64,000 nt of DNA from Streptomyces sp. CG 926 (GTDB lineage Bacteria > Actinomycetota > Actinomycetes > Streptomycetales > Streptomycetaceae): NCBI RefSeq assembly GCF_003148825.1, contig NZ_QGGZ01000009.1, positions 1 through 64,000 on the forward strand, given 5' to 3'. Shown piece after piece: positions 17,352 through 25,657 of this stretch (its first letter is position 1; every line of letters starts with the position of its first letter). A program made the translations under genes and the position numbers. The notes under the pieces were generated by a model. That model saw nothing but the letters and a program-made list of their open reading frames with translations, had not been told where the DNA came from and did no database searches.

Positions 17352-17681
17352 TCAGATGCTGTTGAGGCCCGAGATGGACTGGATCCCCTGACGGAACGCC
17401 GCCTGCACCTCGTCGTCCTGGGCGTTGGTCAGGTTCTTGGTCTCGGACACCGCGTGGTGCAGGACGCGGAGCAGACGACGGATCTCGTCGTGGTCCTGGT
17501 TCAGCATCACCTGGGCCCGCTTGAACCCATCGGCACCGACACCGGTCCAGCCGGCGCTCACGGTTTCGAGGATGTCAGCCAGCTCGCGGGCCTGCTTGGA
17601 GACGGCGGTTCCCGTCTGTTCGATCTTGGTCTTCGCCTTGATGACCGGATCGTCTGCAAGTCCGAAGGTGTTCGTGCTCAT
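17352..17681 (-). CDS. WXG100 family ESX substrate (first of pair)
   Basis: 109 residues with the W-x-G turn at VSAGWTGVGADGF (W45-G47) between two amphipathic helices. It is the first gene of a two-gene unit with its own predicted promoter upstream, so substrate levels can be set separately from the eccB-mycP genes. A Tyr-x3-Asp/Glu export motif is not obvious in the tail, which fits a partner that is exported as part of the heterodimer. Confidence 0.9.
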   Translation of the reverse strand: MSTNTFGLADDPVIKAKTKIEQTGTAVSKQARELADILETVSAGWTGVGADGFKRAQVMLNQDHDEIRRLLRVLHHAVSETKNLTNAQDDEVQAAFRQGIQSISGLNSI

Positions 17682-17831
17682 CGAAGCTCCTCATTTCTCA
17701 ATTCGCCGGCAGAACCGGCGGATTGCGCAGCGGAGCGGACACGGACCCGGACCCGGCTTCGAGCCACGCGCCTTCGGGTGTCCCCCTCCGCTCCACGCGA
17801 TCCCCCGATCACACTCGTGAAGCCTGGTGCC

Positions 17832-17860
17832 ACTCTAGCCAGATCATCTGACAGCCCCAA
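17832..17860 (-). promoter_or_regulatory. Predicted promoter of the WXG100 pair
   Basis: TTGGGG (17860-17855), a 17-base spacer and TAGAGT (17837-17832) on the minus strand. Predicted transcription start near 17825, giving about 144 bases of leader before 17681. Confidence 0.6.
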
Positions 17861-17897
17861 CACCGGTGGGGCGCTTCCGTAGATGAACTGTGACCGT

Positions 17898-19154
17898 TCA
17901 CTGCAAACGGCGCTTGCGGCGACGGGCGTCGCGGACGACCGTCGCCGTTCCGGCGATGACGGCGATCAGGATCGCCCCGATGCCGAGAGCGTACGTGCCG
18001 TACCGCTCCTGGCGCTCCTGGGCCGTCTCCGTGAGTCGCAGCGGCGCCGCCTCCGGGGCGGCCGCCGGGGGCGGGCCGGGGTCGGGGACCGGGGCCTTGG
18101 GGGCCTCCTGGTCGTGGGAGAGCGCGCGCACCGGATCGATGACGCCCCAACCGACGTAGTCGTCACGGCCGTTGATCGCGCGCTCGGCGGTGTTCTGGAT
18201 CTGCCAGACGATCTGCTGCGCGGACCAGTCGGTGTGCTCGGCGCGCAGCAGGGCGGCCACTCCGGCGACGTACGGCGCGGAGAAGCTGGTGCCGTTGTCG
18301 ATGCACTGGCCGAATCCGGGGACGGTGGAGACCATGTCGACGCCGGGCGCCGCCACCCCGATGAAGTCGCCGGGCTGGGAGAACTGGGCCCGCTCGTTGT
18401 TGCGGTCCGAGGCGCCGACGGCGAGCACGCCGGGGAAGGCCGCCGGGTAGGTCTTGCGCTTCTGGCCGCTCATGCCGTCGTTGCCCGCCGAGGCCACCAC
18501 CACGACGTTGGCGGCCACGGCCTTCTGGACCGCCTTGCCGAGGTCGGATTCGGTGGACAGCTGCGCGTCGGTGTCCTGGGAGATGTTGATCACCTGGGCG
18601 CCCTTGGCCACCGCGTGGTCGATGGCCTGGCTCAGGTTCGCGGCGTTGCCCTTGCCCTGACCGTCGTTCTGCCGGATCGGGATGATGGTGGCGTCCGGGG
18701 CCAGTCCGACGAAGCCGGTGCCCTGCTGGGGGCGGGCCGCGATCAGTCCGGCGACCTTGGTGCCGTGGCCGATGGTGTCGGTGGTGCCGTCGCCGCCCTT
18801 CGGGTCGACGAAGTCCTTGCCGGCGCCGGTGTCGATGGCGGCGCTGAGCTGCGGGTTCGCCCGGTCCACCCCGGTGTCGATGACGGCGACGCGGACGCTC
18901 TTGCCGCTCTTGTCCTTGCCCTTGGTCTGCGCCCAGAGCTCGTCGAGCAGCAGCCGCTGGAGCGCCCAGGGGCGGTCCTCGATCTGCTTCTTCATGGGGA
19001 AGGTGCACTCCCCCGCGCCGTCGAGGCGCAGCGCGTACGGGGGCTGCGGCGCGGGGGCGGTGGCCGCGGCGGCCGTGCCCGTGCCGCCCGAGGCCAGGGT
19101 GAGGGCGAAGGCGGCGGCCAGGAGGGTCCGCCGGGGCGCGTGGGTCGGGGTCAT
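17898..19154 (-). CDS. mycP: Mycosin: ESX membrane-anchored subtilisin-like protease
   Basis: Extracytoplasmic S8 protease needed for ESX secretion. 418 residues: signal peptide (residues 1-30), catalytic triad D93 (VAVIDTGVD), H130 (GHGTKVAGL) and S290 (GTSFSAPYVAG), oxyanion asparagine in ASAGNDG near 225, cysteines 50 and 284 that could form the mycosin disulfide, a proline-rich linker (about 352-370), and a C-terminal transmembrane anchor (about 386-405) with a basic tail. The ATG at 19154 lies 11 bases after the eccB stop with a GAGGAA site, so eccB-mycP are co-transcribed. Confidence 0.95.
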   Translation of the reverse strand: MTPTHAPRRTLLAAAFALTLASGGTGTAAAATAPAPQPPYALRLDGAGECTFPMKKQIEDRPWALQRLLLDELWAQTKGKDKSGKSVRVAVIDTGVDRANPQLSAAIDTGAGKDFVDPKGGDGTTDTIGHGTKVAGLIAARPQQGTGFVGLAPDATIIPIRQNDGQGKGNAANLSQAIDHAVAKGAQVINISQDTDAQLSTESDLGKAVQKAVAANVVVVASAGNDGMSGQKRKTYPAAFPGVLAVGASDRNNERAQFSQPGDFIGVAAPGVDMVSTVPGFGQCIDNGTSFSAPYVAGVAALLRAEHTDWSAQQIVWQIQNTAERAINGRDDYVGWGVIDPVRALSHDQEAPKAPVPDPGPPPAAAPEAAPLRLTETAQERQERYGTYALGIGAILIAVIAGTATVVRDARRRKRRLQ

Positions 19155-19165
19155 CGGCGGCTTCC

Positions 19166-20743
19166 TCACGAACCCTGGGGCTGGCGGGCGGAGTTGGTGT
19201 CCAGGCGCGGCCCCTTGGAGAGGAACTCCGACCAGGCGATGGGCACCATGGCCGGGCTGACGCTGCCGTAGCCGAGCCGGACCTGCGCCTGGCTGGCCTC
19301 GGGGCGGCCGTCCGTATCGGCCTTCGACTGGTCGGGCGCGCCGATCTTCGACTGCTCGCTGTCGCTGTCGCCGTTGGCCTGGACGGCGTACCGCAGACCG
19401 GTGTCGGTGACCAGGAACAGGGAGCCGCCGGCGGTGGTCTGCTTGCCCTGGACCTGGGTGTAGAGCAGGCCCGAGCCCGGGGTGACGTACGCGCTGGTGC
19501 CGCTGGCGGTGATGTCGATCGGGTAGCCGGTGCCGGCCCACGTGCTCAGGGTCTGGTTGCCCTGGCCGTCGACCGAGCGCAGGACGTTGCAGACCGTGTC
19601 GCGGTTGTTGGCCCCGCCGGCCTGGTTACCGGCGGGCGGTGTCGTCTGGTTGATGCGCTCGGTCTTCTTCTGGGGCCACTTGACGTCGCCCGCGAACGGC
19701 GCGGGGTCCGGGTTGATCGACTGGAGGTCGACCTCGCGGGGCTTGCCGTGCATGTTGAGGCCGTCGGTCGCGGGCGCCGAGATCAGCAGCCAGGCGACGA
19801 AGTCGGAGACCGGGGCGACCTTCCCGGGCAGCACCACGTAGTGCTGTGCGCCGGAGCCGGTCTGCGCCTGGAGCACCATCCCGACCTTGTTGTCGGCGGT
19901 GCCCAGACCCTTGACCCCGGCGTCGGTACCGGCCTTGCCGGGCAGCGCCGGGAAGGCCAGGTCCTCGCCGGAGTTGAGGGTTCCCAGCCATTCCGGGCCG
20001 ACCTGCTGCGGGGTGGCACCGGTGCCGACCAGCGCGTTGGTCATCGTCCCGGCGGCCGGGGTGCCCTCCGGGAACTTGTACTTCGTACCGGACGCGTCGA
20101 CCAGGTAGCGCTCCTGGCCCGGGGCCGTGCTCTGCACGTAGAGCGACTGGGTGTCGGTGAGCCTGCGCGCGTCGTCCGTCTTGGTGGCTTCGCGGTCGGC
20201 GAGCACGAAGGTGGCGGTCTGCACGCCACGGCCGTTGCCCCCGGGCTGCTGGCAGACGGCCCAGCGCTTGGCCTTGCCGGCCTCCTCCTTGGTGGGGAGC
20301 CGGTCGGGGGCGTACTGGATGCCGATGATGGGGCCGCGCGGCGGCTTGCCCGCGTCGAGGACCTTGTCGTCGACCGTGATCACCTTGAACTTCGTCGGGT
20401 CCAGCAGGAGTCGGGCGGAGGCGAGGTTCAGCACCGGGTGCAGCCGGGTCTGGTCCTTGCCGCCCACCTTCGTCGTCAGGACCACGTAGCGGGTCGTCGA
20501 CTCCTTACCGACGATGACCCGGGTCCCCGGCTCGGCCCAACCCTTGGGCGCCGTCGGCTTGAACATGCCCCAGGCGCCGAATCCGGCGAGCACGAGCGCG
20601 CCGACGATCAGCCCGGGAAGGACCGCGCGCAGCGGACGCGGCGCGCCTTCCTCGGTTCCCGTGGCGGATGGCTGGAGGAACGCGGCCACCGTGCGCCGCT
20701 TCGCAAAGGTGTACGCGTTGAGCTCATCACGTCGTGATGCCAT
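19166..20743 (-). CDS. eccB: ESX/type VII secretion membrane protein EccB
   Basis: Periplasm-facing core component of the ESX complex. 525 residues: a short cytoplasmic N-terminus with the conserved start MASRRDELNAYTFAKRRTVAAF, one transmembrane helix at about residues 40-62, then a large extracytoplasmic repeat domain. Cysteines in VCQQPGG and DTVCNVL match the disulfide pair of EccB proteins. ATG at 20743 with a GGAGAA site; the frame to 20815 is extension. Divergent from eccE across 258 bases and coupled to mycP. Confidence 0.95.
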   Translation of the reverse strand: MASRRDELNAYTFAKRRTVAAFLQPSATGTEEGAPRPLRAVLPGLIVGALVLAGFGAWGMFKPTAPKGWAEPGTRVIVGKESTTRYVVLTTKVGGKDQTRLHPVLNLASARLLLDPTKFKVITVDDKVLDAGKPPRGPIIGIQYAPDRLPTKEEAGKAKRWAVCQQPGGNGRGVQTATFVLADREATKTDDARRLTDTQSLYVQSTAPGQERYLVDASGTKYKFPEGTPAAGTMTNALVGTGATPQQVGPEWLGTLNSGEDLAFPALPGKAGTDAGVKGLGTADNKVGMVLQAQTGSGAQHYVVLPGKVAPVSDFVAWLLISAPATDGLNMHGKPREVDLQSINPDPAPFAGDVKWPQKKTERINQTTPPAGNQAGGANNRDTVCNVLRSVDGQGNQTLSTWAGTGYPIDITASGTSAYVTPGSGLLYTQVQGKQTTAGGSLFLVTDTGLRYAVQANGDSDSEQSKIGAPDQSKADTDGRPEASQAQVRLGYGSVSPAMVPIAWSEFLSKGPRLDTNSARQPQGS

Positions 20744-20827
20744 GACCGCCTGCTTCTCCCCGCACGGCCCGGCCGGTGAGTACGGTCCCCGGGCCTCGAT
20801 TGTCGGACCGGGCACCTACTATGCCTC

Positions 20828-20859
20828 TTGACGGACGGTATGAAGGGGCCGGGTAGGGT
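20828..20859 (+). promoter_or_regulatory. Possible eccE promoter
   Basis: TTGACG (20828-20833) and TAGGGT (20854-20859) are separated by 20 bases. The hexamers are good but the spacing is long. The rest of the 258-base divergent region (20744-21001) shows no clear gene. Confidence 0.35.
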
Positions 20860-21001
20860 GAGGCTGCCGCCCAGCCCCCTCCGCACCGGGTCAATCAGGG
20901 CTTGTTGGGGTGGATTGGGGAGATTCCGGGGACGTGCGGCAGGTGCCGCGCAACGCCCGGACTCACGGGGTCCGGCCCCGGAAAGGGGAAGTGCGCGAGT
21001 G

Positions 21002-22276
21002 ATGGCCACCGCGACGGAGCAGCAGACCCGCGCGCCCGCACCGGCACGTGTCGGGGTGACGCCGCATCCGAAGTCGAGCCCCGGCCGCTTCGGACCGTTC
21101 CGACTGCAACAGCTCGTGCTCCTCCAAGTCGCGGCAGCGGCCCTGCTGGTGGCCTGGGTGGTCGAACCGCTCCTGCTGGTTCCCGCCGGTGTCCTGGCGC
21201 TCGTCCTGGTGGTGCTCGCGGTCGTCCGCCGCCACCAGCGCTCCCTGCCGGAATGGATCGGCGGCGCGCTCGCGCTGCGTTCCCGCCGACGCCGGGCCGC
21301 CGCCTTCACCGTGCCCACGGGCACGGAGCCGGGGCTCGCCCCGCTGGTCGAGGCCGATCCGGCCCTGCGCACCCTCACCTTCAGCGACCGTGACCGACGT
21401 CCGGTCGGCATGGTCGGCGACGGGACCTTCCTGACCGCGGTCGTCCAGGTGGACACGGACGCCACCGCGCTACGGCCCGACCGGGCGGCGCGACCGCTGC
21501 CGCTGGCCGTCGTCCGGGACATCCTCGAAGTGGACGGCATCCGGCTGGAGTCCGCGCAGCTCGTTCAGCACACCCAGCCGGCGCCCGCCCCGCACCTGCC
21601 CGAGCGGTCGATGGCGACCCGCAACTACGCTCCGCTACAGGCCCGGACGGGCACCCCGGCGGTCCGGCTGACGTGGATCGCGCTCAAGTTGGACCCGGAG
21701 CTGTGCCCCGAGGCGGTCACCGCGCGCGGCGGCGGGCTCGCCGGTGCGCAGCGCTGCCTGGTGCGCGCGGCGGACCAATTGGCGAGCCGGCTGGCCGGGG
21801 CCGGGTTCACGGCCACCGTGCTGACCGAGCAGGAGCTGACGGCCGCGCTGGCCACCTCCTCGTGCGCGAACCCGATGGCGATCACCCAGGCCGGGCGCTC
21901 GAACAGCACCGGTCGGCGGACCGAGGAGACCTCGCGGACCTGGCGCTGCGACGACCGACGGCACACGACGTACTGGATAGGTCGCTGGCCGCAGCTGGGC
22001 GGCGCGGGTGCGGCGGCGCTGCCGCAGTTCGTGGCGCTGCTCACCTCGCTGCCCGCGCTCGCGACCAACTTCAGCCTGACGATGGCCCCGGCGGAGCGAC
22101 AGGGCGTCACCCTGACCGGACACGTACGGGTGACGGGTCGCAGTGACGAGGAACTCGTGTCGGCTCGCCGGGAGTTGGAGAGGACCGCGCGGGGCGTGAA
22201 GACCGGGCTGGTCCGGCTCGACCGTGAACAGGTGCCGGGGCTGCTGGCTTCGCTGCCGCTGGGAGGGGCGCGATGA
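21002..22276 (+). CDS. eccE: ESX/type VII secretion protein EccE
   Basis: Membrane component at the periphery of the ESX complex. 424 residues: a short basic N-terminus, two adjacent transmembrane helices (about 36-53 and 56-74), then a cytoplasmic domain with the EccE-type segments TYWIGRWPQLGGAG and TLTGHVRVTGR. ATG at 21002 with GGGGAA upstream; a GTG one codon earlier is possible. The stop overlaps the next start by four bases (ATGA), so the two are translationally coupled. Confidence 0.85.
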   Translation: MATATEQQTRAPAPARVGVTPHPKSSPGRFGPFRLQQLVLLQVAAAALLVAWVVEPLLLVPAGVLALVLVVLAVVRRHQRSLPEWIGGALALRSRRRRAAAFTVPTGTEPGLAPLVEADPALRTLTFSDRDRRPVGMVGDGTFLTAVVQVDTDATALRPDRAARPLPLAVVRDILEVDGIRLESAQLVQHTQPAPAPHLPERSMATRNYAPLQARTGTPAVRLTWIALKLDPELCPEAVTARGGGLAGAQRCLVRAADQLASRLAGAGFTATVLTEQELTAALATSSCANPMAITQAGRSNSTGRRTEETSRTWRCDDRRHTTYWIGRWPQLGGAGAAALPQFVALLTSLPALATNFSLTMAPAERQGVTLTGHVRVTGRSDEELVSARRELERTARGVKTGLVRLDREQVPGLLASLPLGGAR

Positions 22277-22971
22277 GGGGCGGATTCGGGCTGGTCGGCC
22301 CGCGGCGGGAGCGGCACGTGGTGCCCGCCACGGACCTGGACCTGCTGGCGCTGCCCGTCGGGGACGACGGGGTCGTCATCGGTGTGGACGCCGAGGGCCG
22401 GTCGGCGGTGCTGGGCATCAACCGGCCGACGCCGTACGAGGTGACCCTGATCGGCGGCCTGTGGACGGCCCAGGTGCTGGCGCTGCGCGCGGCCGCCACG
22501 GGTGCGCGCGTGGCGGTGGAGACCGGGCGCGGGCACGTGTGGTCCGGGCTGGCGCAGGCTGCGGGCGGCGGGCAGCAGTGCGTGACCCTGCACGAGGTGG
22601 GCCGGATCCCGCCGCAGGGCGCCTCGGCGGGCAGCCCGGTGCTGGTGATCCGCGACTGCGGGATGCGGCCGCCGCGCGGGCGCGTGGTGGCAGGACCGTG
22701 GCAGTCGGTGCTGACCCTGCTGCCGTACCTGAGCCCGACGGCGCCGCGCCTGCTGCAGCAGTCGTCCCTGGTGGGCGTGCAGCGGGTGTCCCCGGACGAG
22801 GCGGAGCAGATCGGGCGTCTGATGCGGCTCCCGAGACCGGCGGTGGACTCCCTGCCGACGCTGGGCGACGGGGTCACCTTGTGGTGCACGCCGAGGGACC
22901 GGCAGTTCGTGATGACCCAGGGGACGGAAGCGGAGACGGGCCTGCTCGGCGGGGCCCGGCGCATCGACTGA
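22273..22971 (+). CDS. Unknown protein of the ESX locus
   Basis: 232 residues, mostly beta-rich by eye, no signal peptide or clear membrane segment. Segments such as GVVIGVDAEGRSAVLGINRPTPYEVTLIGG and DGVTLWCTPRDRQFVMTQG recall the soluble part of EccE and could mark a related fold, but the match is weak. It overlaps eccE (ATGA) and precedes the EspI-like gene, so it is likely a dedicated ESX accessory protein, for example a substrate chaperone or regulator. It was not recognised as EspG. Confidence 0.8.
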   Translation: MRGGFGLVGPRRERHVVPATDLDLLALPVGDDGVVIGVDAEGRSAVLGINRPTPYEVTLIGGLWTAQVLALRAAATGARVAVETGRGHVWSGLAQAAGGGQQCVTLHEVGRIPPQGASAGSPVLVIRDCGMRPPRGRVVAGPWQSVLTLLPYLSPTAPRLLQQSSLVGVQRVSPDEAEQIGRLMRLPRPAVDSLPTLGDGVTLWCTPRDRQFVMTQGTEAETGLLGGARRID

Positions 22972-22990
22972 CCCGGCCCCACGAGGGGGG

Positions 22991-23020
22991 CGGACAGTGG
23001 CGTCGGGGCGCGATTAGGCT
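22991..23020 (+). promoter_or_regulatory. Predicted promoter of the EspI-like gene
   Basis: CGGACA (22991-22996), an 18-base spacer and TAGGCT (23015-23020), with transcription starting near 23027, about 50 bases before the start codon. The gene could thus be expressed apart from eccE. Confidence 0.45.
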
Positions 23021-23077
23021 GGGTCCGGGCGCGGCGAGGTGGGCGCCGGACCAGTGTTCGACAGACCAGGAGGACCA

Positions 23078-25594
23078 GTGAGCGGCGATCGGAACGAGAG
23101 GCGCGGCGGGACGTGGGACGTCCCGACGGACGATCAGTCCGACGCGGAGTCCGATGTGACGGGCGAGTTCACCATCGACTACACCCCGCCCGCCTGGTAC
23201 ATGCAGGGTGGGACCCCGGCCGCGCAGGTGCCGGGACTCCCCGAAGGCAGTGGCTTCGAGCCCCACCGCCCGTCGGAGGTGGAGTCGCCCTCGACGATGC
23301 GGATCGCTCCGCCGGTTCCGCGGACGCCGTCCGACGGGGCGGGGCTGCCGGCTCCGTTCCCGCCCGCTCCGGCGGCCCCGGTCGCCCCGGTCGACGCCGC
23401 CCCCGCATACCAGGCTCAGCCCCTGCCGTACTCGACCCCGGCTCCGGCCGAGGTCGCTCCTCCGGCTCCTGCACCGGCCGAGGTTCCGGCACCGATCGCG
23501 ACACCCGCTCCGATCGCGGCTCCGGCTCCCGCTCCGGCTCCGGCTCCCGCTCCCGCTCCCGCTCCGGCTGAGATTGCGGCTCCGGCTGTGGTCCCGGCTC
23601 CGGTCCAGGATCCGGGACCGACGCCGGTCGCGGCTGCGGGTCCCGTCGAGTCGGCACTGCCGTACGCGACCCCGGCTCCGGTTCCGCCTCCTGCCCCGGC
23701 CCCCGCGCCGATCGAGGAGGCCCCGCCCGTGCTCGAAGCCCCGGCTCCGGCCCCGGCTCCGATCGCGCCGTTCCCGGACCCGACGCCGGCCCCGGCCTTC
23801 CCGGACCCGACCCCGGGCACCGAGGTGCCCGTACCCCTGCCTCCGGTCGAGGAGGTCGCTCCGGAGCCGGCTCCCGAGGACGCCCAGCCCGCGACGCCGT
23901 TCCCGGCCCTGCCGCCCGTCGACACGGTCACCCCGTACCCGGCCCTGCCGTCGGCCCCCGTCGCGGAGCCGGTCGCCGACCCGGTCGCGGAGGTTCCGCC
24001 CGCGCCCTGGGCCGGACCGCAGGACACTCCCGCCGAGGGAACGCCCGTACTGCCGACCGCCGAGCAGCCCGCGCCGATGTCGGCGCCGGTCAGCCCCGCG
24101 GACGCGCCGCCGGCCGTCGTGGAGACCCCGTTCGGGGGATCTCTCGGCGAAGTGCCGTCGCCGCCGCCCGCGTTCGGGACCCCGGACGCCTACCCGTTCC
24201 CGCCGTCGGCTCCCACGCCCCCGCAGCCCCAGCAGCCGCAGCCGCCGGCCGCGCCGCAGCCCTACGACCCGCGCACCGCCGGTCAGTGGTCGACCGGGCC
24301 CGGGCAGCAGCAACCCCCACAGCACCAGCAACCGCACCACCAGCAGCAGCCGGCACCTCAGCCGCAGCCTCAGCCGCACGACCCGCGCTACTCGGCCGGC
24401 CAGACCGGCGGCGGGGCGCCCCTCGGCTACACCGCCGCCGTCGAGCTGTCCTCCGACCGCCTGTTGCGCAACAAGCAGAAGCCCAAGAACAACAACAACG
24501 GCGTCGGCGGCCGGTTCCGCTTCGGCGGCAAGGCGGCCGAGGCGGACCGCCGGCGCAAGCTGGAGCTGATCCGCACCCCGGTCATGTCCTGCTACCGGAT
24601 CGCCGTCATCAGCCTCAAGGGCGGCGTCGGCAAGACCACGACCACCACCGCCCTCGGCGCCACCCTCGCCACCGAGCGCCAGGACAAGATCCTGGCCATC
24701 GACGCGAACCCGGACGCCGGTACCCTCGGCCGCCGGGTCCGCCGCGAGACCGGCGCCACCATCCGGGACCTGGTCCAGGCGATCCCGTACCTGAACTCGT
24801 ACATGGACATCCGCCGGTTCACCTCCCAGGCGCCCTCCGGCCTGGAGATCATCGCCAACGACGTGGACCCGGCCGTCTCGACGACCTTCAACGACGAGGA
24901 CTACCGCCGCGTCATCGAGACGCTGGGCCGCCAGTACCCGATCATCCTCACCGACTCGGGCACCGGCCTCCTCTACTCCGCCATGCGCGGCGTCCTGGAC
25001 CTCGCCGATCAGCTGATCATCATCTCGACCCCGTCCGTGGACGGCGCCAGCAGCGCCAGCACCACCCTCGACTGGCTCTCCGCGCACGGGTACGCCGACC
25101 TCGTCTCGCGTTCCCTCACGGTCATCTCGGGGGTCCGCGAGACCAGCAAGATGATCAAGATCGAGGACATCGTGCAGCACTTCGAGACCCGCTGCCGCGG
25201 TGTCGTCGTGGTGCCGTTCGACGAGCACCTCGCGGCCGGCGCCGAGGTCGATCTCGACATGATGCGGCCCAAGACGCGCGAGGCGTACTTCAACCTCTCC
25301 GCGCTCGTGGCCGAGGACTTCCTGCGGGCCCAGCAGCAGGCCCCGCAGGGGCACTGGGGTGCGCCGCAGCAGCCCCAGGCTCCTCAGCAGCCGTACGGGC
25401 AGCAGCCCCCTCAGCAGCCGCAGCCGTACGGCGGGCCTCAGGGCCAACCCCCGTACCAGCAGCCGCCCCAGCCCCACCAGCCCCAGCCCTACGGCCAGCC
25501 GTACCCGCAGCCCGGCCAGCCCTGGCAGCAGCCCCAGGCCCCCCAGCAGCCGCCCCAGCCCCAGCAGCCCCCGCGCGACCCGCGCCTCGGCTGA
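23078..25594 (+). CDS. EspI-like ESX-associated ParA-type ATPase with Pro-rich N-terminus
   Basis: 838 residues. N-terminal about 430 residues are low-complexity Pro/Ala-rich, followed by a Gln/Pro-rich linker, then a ParA/MinD-type ATPase domain with deviant Walker A KGGVGKT (514-520) and a core of about 240 residues, and a C-terminal tail (about 750-838) of Gln/Pro/Tyr repeats. This order, disordered Pro-rich region then ParA-like ATPase, is that of mycobacterial EspI, an ESX-1-associated protein linked to secretion control by ATP level. The GTG at 23078 has an AGGAGG site. Assignment to EspI is by architecture; sequence identity was not measured. Confidence 0.85.
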   Translation: MSGDRNERRGGTWDVPTDDQSDAESDVTGEFTIDYTPPAWYMQGGTPAAQVPGLPEGSGFEPHRPSEVESPSTMRIAPPVPRTPSDGAGLPAPFPPAPAAPVAPVDAAPAYQAQPLPYSTPAPAEVAPPAPAPAEVPAPIATPAPIAAPAPAPAPAPAPAPAPAEIAAPAVVPAPVQDPGPTPVAAAGPVESALPYATPAPVPPPAPAPAPIEEAPPVLEAPAPAPAPIAPFPDPTPAPAFPDPTPGTEVPVPLPPVEEVAPEPAPEDAQPATPFPALPPVDTVTPYPALPSAPVAEPVADPVAEVPPAPWAGPQDTPAEGTPVLPTAEQPAPMSAPVSPADAPPAVVETPFGGSLGEVPSPPPAFGTPDAYPFPPSAPTPPQPQQPQPPAAPQPYDPRTAGQWSTGPGQQQPPQHQQPHHQQQPAPQPQPQPHDPRYSAGQTGGGAPLGYTAAVELSSDRLLRNKQKPKNNNNGVGGRFRFGGKAAEADRRRKLELIRTPVMSCYRIAVISLKGGVGKTTTTTALGATLATERQDKILAIDANPDAGTLGRRVRRETGATIRDLVQAIPYLNSYMDIRRFTSQAPSGLEIIANDVDPAVSTTFNDEDYRRVIETLGRQYPIILTDSGTGLLYSAMRGVLDLADQLIIISTPSVDGASSASTTLDWLSAHGYADLVSRSLTVISGVRETSKMIKIEDIVQHFETRCRGVVVVPFDEHLAAGAEVDLDMMRPKTREAYFNLSALVAEDFLRAQQQAPQGHWGAPQQPQAPQQPYGQQPPQQPQPYGGPQGQPPYQQPPQPHQPQPYGQPYPQPGQPWQQPQAPQQPPQPQQPPRDPRLG

Positions 25595-25607
25595 CCGTAG
25601 GCACAGC

Positions 25608-25646
25608 GAAGGGCCCGTACCACCCCGGGGGTGATACGGGCCCTTC
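25608..25646. terminator. Bidirectional terminator between convergent genes
   Basis: An 11-bp stem (25608-25618 with 25636-25646) extended by inner pairing of CACCCC with GGGGTG, followed by a T-rich run, between the EspI-like gene and ribF. Confidence 0.85.
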
Positions 25647-25657
25647 CGTTTCGTTCG

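Noticed and set aside
23350..23800. Proline/alanine-rich DNA repeats as a separate repeat feature
   Set aside because: They follow from the coding bias of the Pro/Ala-rich region of the EspI-like protein and show no exact unit.
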